Assembly: GCF_014205225.1 (NCBI RefSeq)
Contig: NZ_JACHNB010000001.1
Span: 992,001 to 1,056,000 of the forward strand
Source of the DNA: Actinoplanes octamycinicus
GTDB taxonomy: Bacteria; Actinomycetota; Actinomycetes; Mycobacteriales; Micromonosporaceae
Direction: 5' to 3'
DNA length: 64,000 nucleotides
The translations under genes and the position numbers were made by a program. Shown here piece by piece: positions 16,069 through 25,056 of this stretch (positions are counted from its first letter, which is position 1; every line of letters begins with the position of its first letter). The notes below the pieces were generated by a model. That model was not told the origin of the DNA and ran no database searches. It was given only the letters and a program-made list of their open reading frames with translations.

Positions 16069-17109
16069 ATGCCTGCCCGGGTTCCCCAGGATCTCGACCG
16101 CAACATCGCCCTCGACCTGGTCCGTGTGACCGAGGCGGCCGCCATGGCGGCCGGCCGCTGGGTCGGCCGAGGCGACAAGAACGGCGGTGACGGCGCCGCC
16201 GTCGACGCCATGCGCAAGCTCATCAACTCGATCCAGATGCGCGGCGTCGTGGTGATCGGCGAGGGTGAGAAGGACGAAGCGCCGATGCTCTTCAACGGGG
16301 AGCAGGTCGGTGACGGCACCGGGCCGGAGGTGGACGTCGCGGTCGACCCGGTCGACGGCACCACGCTGATGAGCAAGGGGATGCCCGGGGCGGTCGCGGT
16401 GCTCGCGGTCGCCGAGCGGGGCGCGATGTTCGACCCGAGCGCGGTGTTCTACATGGACAAGATCGCGGTCGGCCCGGACTGCGCCGACGTCATCGACATC
16501 AACGCCGGCACCGCGGAGAACCTGCGCCGGATCGCCAAGGCGAAACGGTCCAGCGTCTCCGACGTGACCGTCTGCATCCTGGACCGGCCGCGGCACGCGA
16601 AGCTGGTCGAGGAGGTCCGGCAGGCTGGGGCGAACATCAAGTTCATCTCCGACGGTGACATCGCCGGGGCGATCTCGGCGGCCCGGGCGGAGTCCGACGT
16701 CGACGTGCTGATGGGCATCGGCGGCACCCCGGAGGGCATCACCGCGGCCTGCGCCATCAAGTGCCTGGGCGGCATGATCCAGGCGAAGCTCTGGCCGCGC
16801 GACGAGGCGGAGCGGCAGAAGGCGATCGACGGCGGGCACGACCTGGACCGGGTGCTCACCACCGACGACCTGGTCACCGGGGACAACTGCTTCTTCGTGG
16901 CCACCGGCGTCACCTCCGGCGACCTGCTCAAGGGCGTGCGCTACCGGTCCGGCGGCGCGCACACCCAGTCGATCGTGATGCGGTCGAAGAGCGGCACGAT
17001 CCGCGTCATCGACTCCTACCACCGCCTGGAGAAACTCGCGCTGTACTCGGCCGTCGACTTCGACGGCCACCTGCCCACGGTGCCGATCGGCGACGACCCG
17101 ATCATCTGA
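16069..17109 (+). CDS. glpX: Class II fructose-1,6-bisphosphatase
   Basis: GlpX removes the 1-phosphate from fructose 1,6-bisphosphate in gluconeogenesis. The metal-binding motifs are [14 protein letters not shown] and [17 protein letters not shown], followed by [19 protein letters not shown]. The length of 346 residues is typical. AGGAGG at 16058-16063 precedes the ATG. It is divergent from the DUF4245 gene, with two direct repeats between them. PEP carboxykinase at 27-29 kb belongs to the same pathway. A strong hairpin follows the stop. Confidence 0.96.
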   Translation: MPARVPQDLDRNIALDLVRVTEAAAMAAGRWVGRGDKNGGDGAAVDAMRKLINSIQMRGVVVIGEGEKDEAPMLFNGEQVGDGTGPEVDVAVDPVDGTTLMSKGMPGAVAVLAVAERGAMFDPSAVFYMDKIAVGPDCADVIDINAGTAENLRRIAKAKRSSVSDVTVCILDRPRHAKLVEEVRQAGANIKFISDGDIAGAISAARAESDVDVLMGIGGTPEGITAACAIKCLGGMIQAKLWPRDEAERQKAIDGGHDLDRVLTTDDLVTGDNCFFVATGVTSGDLLKGVRYRSGGAHTQSIVMRSKSGTIRVIDSYHRLEKLALYSAVDFDGHLPTVPIGDDPII

Positions 17110-17130
17110 CGAGCGCGAACCACCGACACA

Positions 17131-17165
17131 CGCGGCGATGGTCCGGCATGCGGACCATCGCCGCG
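17131..17165 (+). terminator. Hairpin terminator after glpX
   Basis: A perfect 15-bp stem (arms 17131-17145 and 17151-17165) with a 5-base loop GCATG starts 21 bases after the glpX stop. There is no T tract, which is common for actinobacterial terminators. Confidence 0.75.
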
Positions 17166-17576
17166 CCCTGTCCCCACGACCTCGCCTGACGACAAATCGC
17201 CTATGCCGAAATAAGTCTGGCATAAGGCGTGGCATCAGGCGCAAAAGCGGAGGCAGCGGCGCGCGGGCGACACAGAGCGAGCAACGAAGGCGCGTGGCGG
17301 ACGGCGTGTGGCCGGCGGCGTGCGGCCGGCGGCGTGCGGCGCGTGGCGCGTGGCCGACGGCGGACGGCGCGGCGCGTGGCTGACGGCGGACGGCACGCGG
17401 CGGAGGGCGGACGGCGGACGGCGTGTGGCGGCGTCGGACGGCGGGCGGCGTGTGGCGGCGTCGGACGGCGAGGTGCGTGGCTGTCGGCACCGGTCAGCGG
17501 CGGCGGGCGCGGCGGCAGCAAGCGGCGACGGCAGGATGCGGCGGCGAGCGGCCAGGATGCGGCGGCGGGGTCAGGA
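17166..17576. repeat. GC-rich low-complexity tract without a credible gene
   Basis: From about 17270 to 17570 the sequence is a run of degenerate words such as GGCGGACGGCG, GCGTGTGGC and GGCGTGCGGC. The longest near-exact copies are two GTGTGGCGGCGTCGGACGGCG words around 17420-17470. All open frames through it encode Arg/Gly/Ala-rich low-complexity protein in every direction, so I call no gene. The short stretch 17166-17269 is unremarkable. Confidence 0.65.
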
Positions 17577-19291
17577 CTAGGGCTGCATCCACGGCAGGAC
17601 GGGGCGTGGGCGGGCGGCTCGGGACGCCCAGATCATGCCGGTCAGGCCGGCCAGGCAGAACAGCAAGTAGGACAGGTAGAGGTAGCGCTCCGCGGTGAGA
17701 CCGATCCGGAGCCAGGCCAGGTAGGCGATCACGTGCGCCGCCACCGTCGCCGCGACGACCGTGGTCAGGCGCGCCGGCCAGGAGCTGGGCCGGTCCAGCC
17801 GCTGGAGGGCGGCGGACAGCACGCTGCCCACGCAGATCAGGCCGATCAGGGCGAGCAGCGGGCCGGCCGGGAAGCCCGAGGTGCCCAGGGTGATCGTCGG
17901 GTCCGGGTCGAGGCGGCCGATCAGGTTCCACAGCAGCAGGGGCGGGCCGGCCAGCAGCGGGCCGAGCAGGGTCAGCCACACCCGGCTCGGGGCGCCGACC
18001 CGGCGGGCAGCGAGCGCGCCGCCCACGGTCAGCGACAGGGCCAGACCGAAGATGGCCACGGCCGCGGCGAACCAGCGGTCGACGGCGAGGATCTGGTCGC
18101 CGGTCAGCGGGTACGGCGCGTCGTCGTCGAAGCGGGACAGCGGGAAGCCGATCCGCCGCCAGGTGCCGTCCGGGTCGCGGACCGCGAATCCGTCCCGGCT
18201 GTTCGCCACCACCACGACGTGTCCGCCGGCCACCTCCTGCACGCCGAGCGCGACCGAGGAGAGCTGCCCGGCGACGTTGTAGACATCGCCGTATCCGTGC
18301 TGCAGCACCCGGCGGTCCAGCTCGCCGACCGCCCAGCTGGTGGTCCACGGGCCGGTGCCGGTCCGGGTCTGCACGGCCATCCGGCCCGGCACCACCCGGT
18401 AACAGACCTGGTCACGGGTGCACGCCTCGACTTGCGGGCTCCGCCGCGCGGCCGGGGCGGACCCGGGCGGCAGCGAGGCGCGAGCGCCAGCAGCCGGCAC
18501 GGCCGCCGAGCCGGCCGGCGAAGCCGCGGAAGAGGCAGCGGACGAGACCGCCGCAGGGCCGGAAGACGAGGCCGCGGGAGAACCGGATGGCGAGGTGGCC
18601 GCAGGGCCGGAAGACGAGGCCGCGGAAGGACCGGACGGCGAGGAAGAGGGATCAGAGATTCCGGTACGGGCGGCCACCGGCTCGGGTTCGTCGGCCCAGG
18701 TGTGGCCGCCGTCGTGGCTGACCGCCCAGTCGCCCGAGAAACGGGACAGCTCCATGCGGACGTGGATGGCGCCGTCCGGGGTGGCGAGCACGTCGGTGGC
18801 CCGGGAGGTCGGGACCGGCGACGTGGCGGCCACCGCGAAGAGCGCGAGGGGCAGCAGCACCCCGACCCGCAGCGCCCGGAACAGCCGGGAGCCGATCGGA
18901 GCCGGGGCCTGCCGGGCACGCCGCAGCGACCACCAGGACAGGGCCAGCGCCGGGAGGGCCAGCAGGTCGGTCACGTCGGCGCGGATCAGCGACGGGGTGA
19001 GCAGGCTCCAGGCCGACGAGGCGAGCGCGGCGGCGTACGGAAAAGTCTTGACCAGCGCGAAACCGGCCGCGACCGTAAGCATCGCGAGCGGCCCGGACCG
19101 GCGCGCCGGGAGGCGCGGGATGATCAGTGCGGTGAGGGCCGCGAGCAGCGGCGGCGCGAGGACCAGACCGGCGGCGTCGCTGAGCTTGCCGGTCAGCGGG
19201 CCGGGGAAGGCCGCCTTGAGCAGGTGATCGTTGACGACCAGCAGGGCCAGCGCCACCACAGTGGAGGGATGTCCCAGCCAGGCGAACGCGT
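17577..19291 (-). CDS. Multi-TM membrane protein with Asp-box-like sensor region (copy 1)
   Basis: This protein of about 560-570 residues has an N-terminal membrane domain with the family motif GPLTGKLSDAAGLVLAPPL. A long extracytoplasmic part follows, containing SHDGGHTW (Asp-box or BNR-like) and VVVVANSRDGFAV, interrupted by a Ser/Ala/Pro/Gly linker. About five more membrane helices end the protein. The first internal ATG-like start is at 19259 (GTG), but comparison with copy 2 (FAWLGHPSTVV) shows coding potential to about 19291. A 25-base poly-C tract (19313-19337) lies just upstream. The true start is therefore uncertain. The family is not recognised; a substrate- or envelope-sensing role is only a guess. 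Confidence 0.65.
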
Positions 19292-19312
19292 CACCGGGAC
19301 GGGCACCCGCCG

Positions 19313-19337
19313 CCCCCCCCCCCCCCCCCCCCCCCCC
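19313..19337. repeat. 25-base poly-C homopolymer tract
   Basis: Twenty-five consecutive C residues (G on the coding strand) lie just upstream of copy 1 of the membrane protein pair. A frame starting at an ATG on the minus strand (MSLPSDIKLIRCEEPA) enters the tract. With 25 G it continues out of frame with copy 1, but with 23 or 26 G it would join the copy 1 frame. Homopolymers this long slip easily in replication and in sequencing. Confidence 0.9.
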
Positions 19338-19410
19338 GCAGGCTCTTCACAACGGATCAGCTTGATGTCGGAAGGTAACGACATCGACACGGTGGGACAT
19401 CGATACTCGC

Positions 19411-20926
19411 TCAGCCGACCCGGCCGGTCAGCCAGAGCGGGCCGCGCATCGGTGGCCAGGGGGTCACCTCCGCCCGCGCGGTGACCCGGGCCAGGGCGAG
19501 CACGCTCATCCCGAACACCACGAGGTCGCCGACGATCAGGGGCAGCACGCGCTCGACCCCGGTCAGCGTCCAGGCGTGGAAGATCAGCAGGTAGGCCGGC
19601 ACGGCCGCGGCGGTCACCAGGGCGGCCCGGCCGAGCCACCGTTCCCGGCGCACCAGGCGCGGCAGGGTCCGGATCAGCGCGACGACCAGGACGACCGCGC
19701 AGAGCCCGGCCAGCGGGACGGCGGCGGCGAACCCGGCCCAGCCGAACAGCTCGTCCGGCTCGACCCGGCCGAGCACCTCGAGCAGCAGCACCGGCGGCCC
19801 GGCCACGATGACCGGGGTGGCCAGCTCCCACGCCTTGCCCTGGGCACCGGAGCGTTTGGCGATCAGCACACACCCGATCAGCAGCGCCGCCACGGTGAGG
19901 AAGCCGGCCAGGATCCCGGCGTACCAGCGGTCGATCGGCAGCACCCGGTCCGCGGGGAGCTCGATCGGCGCGACCGGGGCGTCGGCGATCCCGGGGAACC
20001 CGATCCGGCGCCAGCTGCCGTCGGGGTCGCGCAGGGCGAACCCGTCGCGCCCGTTCGCCGCCACCACCAGGTAGCCGCCCGGCGCCGGGGCGATCGCCAC
20101 CTCCTGCGTGGACAGTTGCTCGTCGATGGCGTCGAGGTCCCCGTACGCCCGGTACAGCGACCGGCGATCCCGCTCGCTGAACCCCCAGCTGGTGGTCCAC
20201 ACGCCGGTCTCGGTACGGCTCTGCACCGCGAGCGCGCCCGGCGCCGGGCCGGTAGCAGACGTCGCCGGCGCACGCCTCGGGCTGCCGCGCCCCGGCGGCC
20301 GGCGCCTCGGCCCGGTTCCAGGTGCGGCCGCCGTCGCGGCTCACCACCCAGGTCCCCGCCTTGCCGTGGTGGTCGCCGGCGCCGAGGTAGACCGCCCCGT
20401 CGGCGACCATGACCCGTTGCGCTCCGAGCACCCAGACCTGCGAGGTGGCGGCCACCCCGGTGAGCGCCAGCGGCAGCAGCACCGCCACGCGCAGGGCCCG
20501 GAACCGGCGGCCGGTGAGCCGGACCGGCGCCCGGTGCGCCCGGCCCAGCGACCACCAGGACAGGGCCAGTGCCGGGAGGGCCAGCAGGTCGGTCACGTCG
20601 GCGCGGATCAGCGACGGGGTGAGCAGGCTCCAGGCCGACGAGGCGAGCGCGGCGGCGTACGGGAAAGCCTTGATCAGGCCGAAACCGGCCGTGGTCGTGA
20701 GGATGGCGGCCTGCCCGGACCGGCATGCCGGCAGGCGCGGCGCGATCAGCGTGGCGAGGACCGCCAGCAGCGGCGGCGCGAGGACCAGACCGGCGACGTC
20801 GCTGAGCTTGCCGGTCAGCGGGCCCGGGAAGGCCGCCTTGAGCAGGTGGTCATTGATGATCAGCAGGGCGAGGGCGACCACCGTGGACGGGTGGCCGAGC
20901 CAGGCGAACGTGATCCCCCGAGACAT
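19411..20926 (-). pseudogene. Multi-TM membrane protein, copy 2, with an apparent +1 frameshift
   Basis: This is a tandem paralogue of copy 1. The 5' part, from ATG 20926 (MSRGITFAWLGHPSTVV; GTG 20947 is an alternative), encodes the same membrane domain (GPLTGKLSDVAGLVLAPPL) and SRDGGRTW up to DVCYRPG. The homology to copy 1 then jumps frame: the continuing part (QSRTETGVWTTSWGF to LWLTGRVG, about 20230-19411) is in another frame. Against copy 1 (CYRVVPGRMAVQ) one extra base fits at about 20230-20262. It is either a real frameshift, making a broken gene or two shorter products, or a sequencing error in a GC-rich run. Confidence 0.65.
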
Positions 20927-20985
20927 GTTCACAGTGGAGAAGATCACACCCTGAGGTCACGGGGGCGACACGCGGTGACACCGAA

Positions 20986-21597
20986 TCAGCGCCGCCGGAA
21001 CAGGAACGCGGCCACGAAACCGCCGATCAGGCCGAGCAGGTGGCCCTGCCAGGAGACGGCGCGGTCGGTCGGCAGGATGTTGTAGACCTGGTACCAGTAG
21101 AGCAGCCCGATGAAGGCGGCCACCGCGAGGTTCCACCAGCTGTGCTCGACCAGGCCGCGGCCGACGAGCAGGCCGAGGTAACCGAAGATGACACCGCTGG
21201 CGCCGACCACGACGGTGTCCGGGCTGCCGATGAACCAGACGCCGACACCGCTGATCAGCATGATGGTCAGCGTCGACCAGATGAACCGGCGGGCGCCGCC
21301 GGCCAGGGCGAACGTGCCGACCAGGATGAGCGGCACCGCGTTGCCGTAGAGGTGGTCCCAGCCGGCGTGCAGGAACGGGCTGAACAGCACCCCGTCCAGG
21401 CCGTCCAGGTGCCACGGCTTGATGCCACCGGCCAGGTCCAGCGTGCCGGAGCCGAGGGCGACGTCGAGCCCCTCGATGAGGAACAGGATCGGGATGATCG
21501 CGCACATGGTGACGAACGCGCGACCCAGGGACGCGTAGAAAGCCTCGGTGCCGAATCTCGCCGCCGCGTCGGCGCGGGTGTCGGGGGCCCAACTCAT
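20986..21597 (-). CDS. Rhomboid-family intramembrane serine protease
   Basis: The 203-residue protein has about six membrane helices and the rhomboid signatures: HLYGNAVPLI (H-x-x-x-N), the catalytic serine in GASGVIFGYLG and the catalytic histidine in WQGHLLGLIGG. It cleaves membrane proteins within or near the bilayer. ATG 21597 is used. It is followed by copy 2 of the membrane protein pair and preceded by a secreted trypsin-like protease gene on the same strand. The substrate is unknown. Confidence 0.9.
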   Translation of the reverse strand: MSWAPDTRADAAARFGTEAFYASLGRAFVTMCAIIPILFLIEGLDVALGSGTLDLAGGIKPWHLDGLDGVLFSPFLHAGWDHLYGNAVPLILVGTFALAGGARRFIWSTLTIMLISGVGVWFIGSPDTVVVGASGVIFGYLGLLVGRGLVEHSWWNLAVAAFIGLLYWYQVYNILPTDRAVSWQGHLLGLIGGFVAAFLFRRR

Positions 21598-21633
21598 CCT
21601 TCGATGCTCCCAGGTGGGCGCACCCCCGGCCAG

Positions 21634-22413
21634 TCAGGACAGCTTGCGGGTGGCGGCCAGGATCGCCGTACGGAACTTGGAGATCTGGGTGTAGACCCCC
21701 GGATAGGCGTCCCGGGCGCAGCCCAGCCCCCAGCTCACGATGCCGACCTGGGCCCACCGCCCGTCCCGGGCGCGCCGCACCATCGGCCCGCCGGAGTCGC
21801 CCTGGCAGGTGTCCACCCCGTGCCGCCCGGCGCAGATCGAGTCCGCCCGGACCAGCGTGACCTTCGCCGCCAGGTACGACTTGGCGCAGGTCGCGTCCGG
21901 GATGGTGGGCACCGTCGCGTAGTGCAGCCGGCGCTCCTGCTGCAGCGAGCCCTCCCGGGTCTGTCCCCAGCCCATCACGGTGACGTTGCCCTGGTCGCTG
22001 CTCGCGTCCGGGACCAGGGGCAGGGTGGGCAGGGCGAGCACCCGGTCGAGTTTGACCACCGCCCAGTCGTCGCCGCGGGTCTCGGTCTGGAAGCCGGGCG
22101 CCCGGATCACCTCGACCGAGTGCGCGGTGACCGCGTTCTTCGCCTTCAGGTCGGTCACCCCGGCGGTCACCGTGATCTTCTTGTCCGCCCCGGTGGCGCC
22201 GACGCAGTGCCCGGCGGTGAGGACCACCCGGGGCGCGGTCAGCGCCCCGCCGCAGCCCATCGAGAGCCGGACCACCCAGGGGAACTCGCCGGCCTTGGCG
22301 ACATTGCCGCCGACCACCTCGAGGATCGGCCGGCCGCTCGCGCCCGCGGGGGCCGGTGCGATCGCGGCCGTGACGGCGACAGCCAGCACGAGCGAAGCGA
22401 CATTCCGGACCAT
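21634..22413 (-). CDS. Secreted trypsin-like serine protease (S1 family)
   Basis: The 259-residue precursor has a signal peptide (VASLVLAVAVTAAIAPAPAGA) and then a VVGGNVAKAGEFPW start of the mature enzyme. The catalytic triad is complete: histidine in VLTAGHC, aspartate in RGDDWAVVKL, serine in CQGDSGGP. Cysteines at GCGG/GHC and in CAKSY, ICAGR and GCARD fit the usual disulfides. The aspartate two residues before CQGDSGGP (VDTCQGDSGG) suggests trypsin-like cleavage after Arg or Lys. It probably acts outside the cell. Confidence 0.93.
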   Translation of the reverse strand: MVRNVASLVLAVAVTAAIAPAPAGASGRPILEVVGGNVAKAGEFPWVVRLSMGCGGALTAPRVVLTAGHCVGATGADKKITVTAGVTDLKAKNAVTAHSVEVIRAPGFQTETRGDDWAVVKLDRVLALPTLPLVPDASSDQGNVTVMGWGQTREGSLQQERRLHYATVPTIPDATCAKSYLAAKVTLVRADSICAGRHGVDTCQGDSGGPMVRRARDGRWAQVGIVSWGLGCARDAYPGVYTQISKFRTAILAATRKLS

Positions 22414-22433
22414 ATGGACATTTGATCACAGCA

Positions 22434-22464
22434 AAAAGGGCCGCGCGGCATGCCGCGCGGCCCT
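22434..22464 (-). terminator. Rho-independent terminator of the lytic transglycosylase gene
   Basis: A perfect 14-bp palindromic hairpin (arms 22437-22450 and 22451-22464) is followed on the minus strand by TTTTTGC, a canonical U tract. It lies 11 bases after the stop of the gene at 22475-23176 and isolates it from the protease gene at 22413. Confidence 0.9.
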
Positions 22465-22474
22465 CGTCACAAGC

Positions 22475-23176
22475 TCAGTACCAGCCGACGCTCTCCGAGT
22501 GGTTCCACGCGCCGCACGGGGTGTCGTAACGCCCCTTGATGTACCCGAGACCCCACTTGATCTGGGTGGCCGGGTTGGTCTTCCAGTCGTCCGCGACCGA
22601 GGCCATCTTCTTGCCGGGCAGCGCCTGCGGGATGCCGTACGCCCCGGAGCCGCTGTTCAGCGCCTTGTAGTTCCAGCCGCTCTCGCGGTCCCAGAGCTTC
22701 TCCAGGCAGGGGAACTGGCTGATCTTGAAGCCGGCGTCGAGCATCAGCGCGCACCCGGTCTTCTTGCTGCCGGAGAACTCGTTGCAGGAGTCCGGGATCG
22801 GCCCGGTGAACTCCACCGGCCCGCCGGTCTCCTCGGCCTTCTTCTCCGCGGCGGCCTTCTCCTCGGCCTCCTTGGCGGCGATCGCCTTCTTCTCCAGCGT
22901 GCGCGCCTTGGTCGCGGCGGCCTTGGCCTCGACGGCGGCCTTCGCGGCGGCGGCGTCCTCCGCGGTGCGGCGGTAGGCGCGGGCCGCGGCGTGCTCGGCC
23001 TGGCGGTCCTTCATCAGCTGGAGTTCCTCGGCGTCGGCCTGCATGACCAGCTGCGACTGGGCGCTCATCTGCTGGTCGTCGCGGTCCTGTCCGAGGTACA
23101 CGCCGCCGCCGAGACCCGCTACCAGCAGACCGACAGACGCCGTACGCACTCCGAGCCGGCTCCAGAGCCGATTCAC
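22475..23176 (-). CDS. Secreted lytic transglycosylase-like cell-wall protein
   Basis: The 233-residue protein starts with a signal or anchor helix (ASVGLLVAGLGGGVYLG). An Ala/Lys/Glu coiled coil follows (residues about 40-125), then an SLT-like C-terminal domain: WDRESGWNYKALNSGSGAYG, IPQALPGKKM and WGLGYIKGRYDTPCGAW. The ESGW glutamate is the expected catalytic acid. GTG 23176 is chosen because AAGGGA lies six bases upstream; the TTG at 23200 is less likely. It probably cuts peptidoglycan during growth or resuscitation. A CRP-like site and a long inverted repeat lie 128-182 bases upstream. Confidence 0.85.
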   Translation of the reverse strand: MNRLWSRLGVRTASVGLLVAGLGGGVYLGQDRDDQQMSAQSQLVMQADAEELQLMKDRQAEHAAARAYRRTAEDAAAAKAAVEAKAAATKARTLEKKAIAAKEAEEKAAAEKKAEETGGPVEFTGPIPDSCNEFSGSKKTGCALMLDAGFKISQFPCLEKLWDRESGWNYKALNSGSGAYGIPQALPGKKMASVADDWKTNPATQIKWGLGYIKGRYDTPCGAWNHSESVGWY

Positions 23177-23290
23177 GAAGGTTCCCTTCGTCGGGGGCAA
23201 GAACGGGCACCCCGACGACGCGATCTTCCAACATCTGCGACGGCCGGTGCCCGCCAGACACCATGGCGCAGGGTGAAGGGGATGTGAAAT

Positions 23291-23358
23291 GCCAGCGCGG
23301 ATCTGTGATTTTAGTCACCGTATTTTTTACTACATTCGGGACAAAGATCCGCGCTGGC
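23291..23358. promoter_or_regulatory. 14-bp inverted repeat enclosing AT-rich DNA with a CRP-like site
   Basis: The perfect arms GCCAGCGCGGATCT (23291-23304) and AGATCCGCGCTGGC (23345-23358) enclose an AT-rich loop with short repeats. TGTGATTTTAGTCACC at 23304-23319 matches the TGTGA-N6-TCACA site of CRP-family regulators except for the last base. The element lies between phoH (ending 23365) and the lytic transglycosylase gene on the same strand. It may end phoH transcription and control the next gene. A c-di-AMP riboswitch was looked for and not recognised. Confidence 0.55.
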
Positions 23359-23364
23359 GTCACC

Positions 23365-24783
23365 TCACAGGGGAATGTCCTCCAACAGGTCCGTAACCAC
23401 CTCGGCGATCGGTGACCGCTCCGAACGGGTGAGCGTGACATGGGCGAAGATCGGATGCCCCTTCAGCGCCTCGATCACCGCGGTCACCCCGTCGTGCCGG
23501 CCGACCCGCAGGTTGTCCCGCTGGGCCACGTCGTGGGTGAGCACCACCCGGGACCCCTGGCCGATCCGGGACAGCACGGTCAGCAGCACGTTGCGTTCCA
23601 GCGACTGGGCCTCGTCGACGATGACGAAGGCGTCGTGCAGGCTGCGGCCGCGGATGTGGGTCAGCGGGAGCACCTCGAGCATGCCGCGGGCCAGCACCTC
23701 CTCGACCACGTTGGCGTGCACCACGGCGCCGAGCGTGTCGAAGACCGCCTGCGCCCAGGGCGACATCTTCTCCGCCTCCGAGCCGGGCAGGTAACCCAGC
23801 TCCTGGCCGCCGACCGCGTAGAGCGGGCGGAACACCACCACCTTCTTGTGGCGGTTGCGCTCCATGGTGGCCTCCAGGCCGGCGCAGAGCGCCAGCGCGG
23901 ACTTGCCGGTGCCGGCCTTGCCGCCCAGCGACACGATCCCGATCGACTCGTCGAGCAGGATGTCCAGCGCCACCCGCTGCTCGGCGGAGCGGCCGCGCAG
24001 CCCGAAGGCGTCCCGGTCGCCGCGGACCAGTTTCACCGTCTTGTCCGGGCTGACCCGGGCGAGCGCCGAGCCGCGCGGCGAGTGGATCACCAGGCCGGTG
24101 TGGCAGGGCAGGCTGTCCGCCTCCTCGACGGCCAGCTCCTCGCCCGCGTACAGCGCCTTGACCTGCTCCTCACCGAGCTCCAGGTCGGCCATGCCGGTCC
24201 AGGTGGGGTCGCTGGCCTGGCCGTGCCGGTACTCGTCGGCGGTCAGGCCGACCGAGGCGGCCTTGACCCGCAGCGGCATGTCCTTGCTGACCAGGGTGAC
24301 GTCGCGGCCCTCGGCGGCCAGCCCGAGCGCCACCGAGAGGATCCGGGTGTCGTTCGAGTCGTTGCGGAAGCCGTGCGGGAGCGCGCTCTGGTCCGCGTGG
24401 TTCAGCTCGACTCGCAGCGTGCCGCCCTCGTCGTTGCAGAGCACCGGCTGGTCCAGGCGGCCGTGCTTGATCCGCAGTTCGTCCAGCATCCGCAGGGACT
24501 GCCGGGCGAACCAGCCGAGCTCGGGGTGGTGACGTTTGCCCTCCAGTTCGGAGATGACCACGAGGGGCACGATCACCTCGTGGTCGGTGAACCGGCGGAA
24601 CGCCGCCGGGTCGGACAGCAGGACCGAGGTGTCCAGGACGAAGACCTTGCCAGCGGGGGCGGGTTCGGCATCGGCGTGCCGGTCCCGCACCCTGCGGCGG
24701 GAGGCGGTGGCACGGGTCTTGGTCACCTTGTCGGCCGGGTCGGATGAGGGGGCGACACCGGCATCGGTACGGCGAGATGTCAC
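23365..24783 (-). CDS. PhoH-family ATPase with N-terminal PIN domain
   Basis: The 472-residue protein has an N-terminal PIN ribonuclease domain ([32 protein letters not shown]) and a C-terminal PhoH ATPase domain with Walker A GKAGTGKS and Walker B FVIVDEAQ. PhoH2-type proteins combine RNA unwinding and cleavage. GTG 24783 is favoured; the upstream open frame to 24930 looks non-coding. The gene order with otsB, a Z-prenyl synthase and glpX in the same part of the chromosome resembles mycobacterial order only loosely. Confidence 0.93.
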   Translation of the reverse strand: MTSRRTDAGVAPSSDPADKVTKTRATASRRRVRDRHADAEPAPAGKVFVLDTSVLLSDPAAFRRFTDHEVIVPLVVISELEGKRHHPELGWFARQSLRMLDELRIKHGRLDQPVLCNDEGGTLRVELNHADQSALPHGFRNDSNDTRILSVALGLAAEGRDVTLVSKDMPLRVKAASVGLTADEYRHGQASDPTWTGMADLELGEEQVKALYAGEELAVEEADSLPCHTGLVIHSPRGSALARVSPDKTVKLVRGDRDAFGLRGRSAEQRVALDILLDESIGIVSLGGKAGTGKSALALCAGLEATMERNRHKKVVVFRPLYAVGGQELGYLPGSEAEKMSPWAQAVFDTLGAVVHANVVEEVLARGMLEVLPLTHIRGRSLHDAFVIVDEAQSLERNVLLTVLSRIGQGSRVVLTHDVAQRDNLRVGRHDGVTAVIEALKGHPIFAHVTLTRSERSPIAEVVTDLLEDIPL

Positions 24784-25056
24784 AGGCCTGCTCCAGCGGG
24801 CGTGCAACCCGCCACCCGCGGTCCGCCACCTCCGGCCGCCGGCACATGCACAGGGTCGGATTGCGGGCCCTGTGGCGCAAGTTGTCGCTGGTCCGGGCCG
24901 GCCGGCTGGCTCGGGATGACCCCGTGCCATGACTCAAACGCTAGCGGTCAACAGGCTCCTGCGGTAGTGCGCAAAATCGGGCGCTCCCGGGTGACGCTCG
25001 CCCCAAGCGAATTCCAGCGCGCATGAAAGAGGACCTTCCGCGGGTAGTCTGATCCC

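Noticed and set aside
17229..17580. Arg/Gly/Ala-rich small proteins in the low-complexity tract
   Set aside because: They are open in every frame and strand and have no ribosome binding site or motif.
23177..23360. c-di-AMP (ydaO-type) riboswitch before the lytic transglycosylase gene
   Set aside because: The gene type fits, but I could not find the conserved riboswitch core words, only the inverted repeat and CRP-like site.
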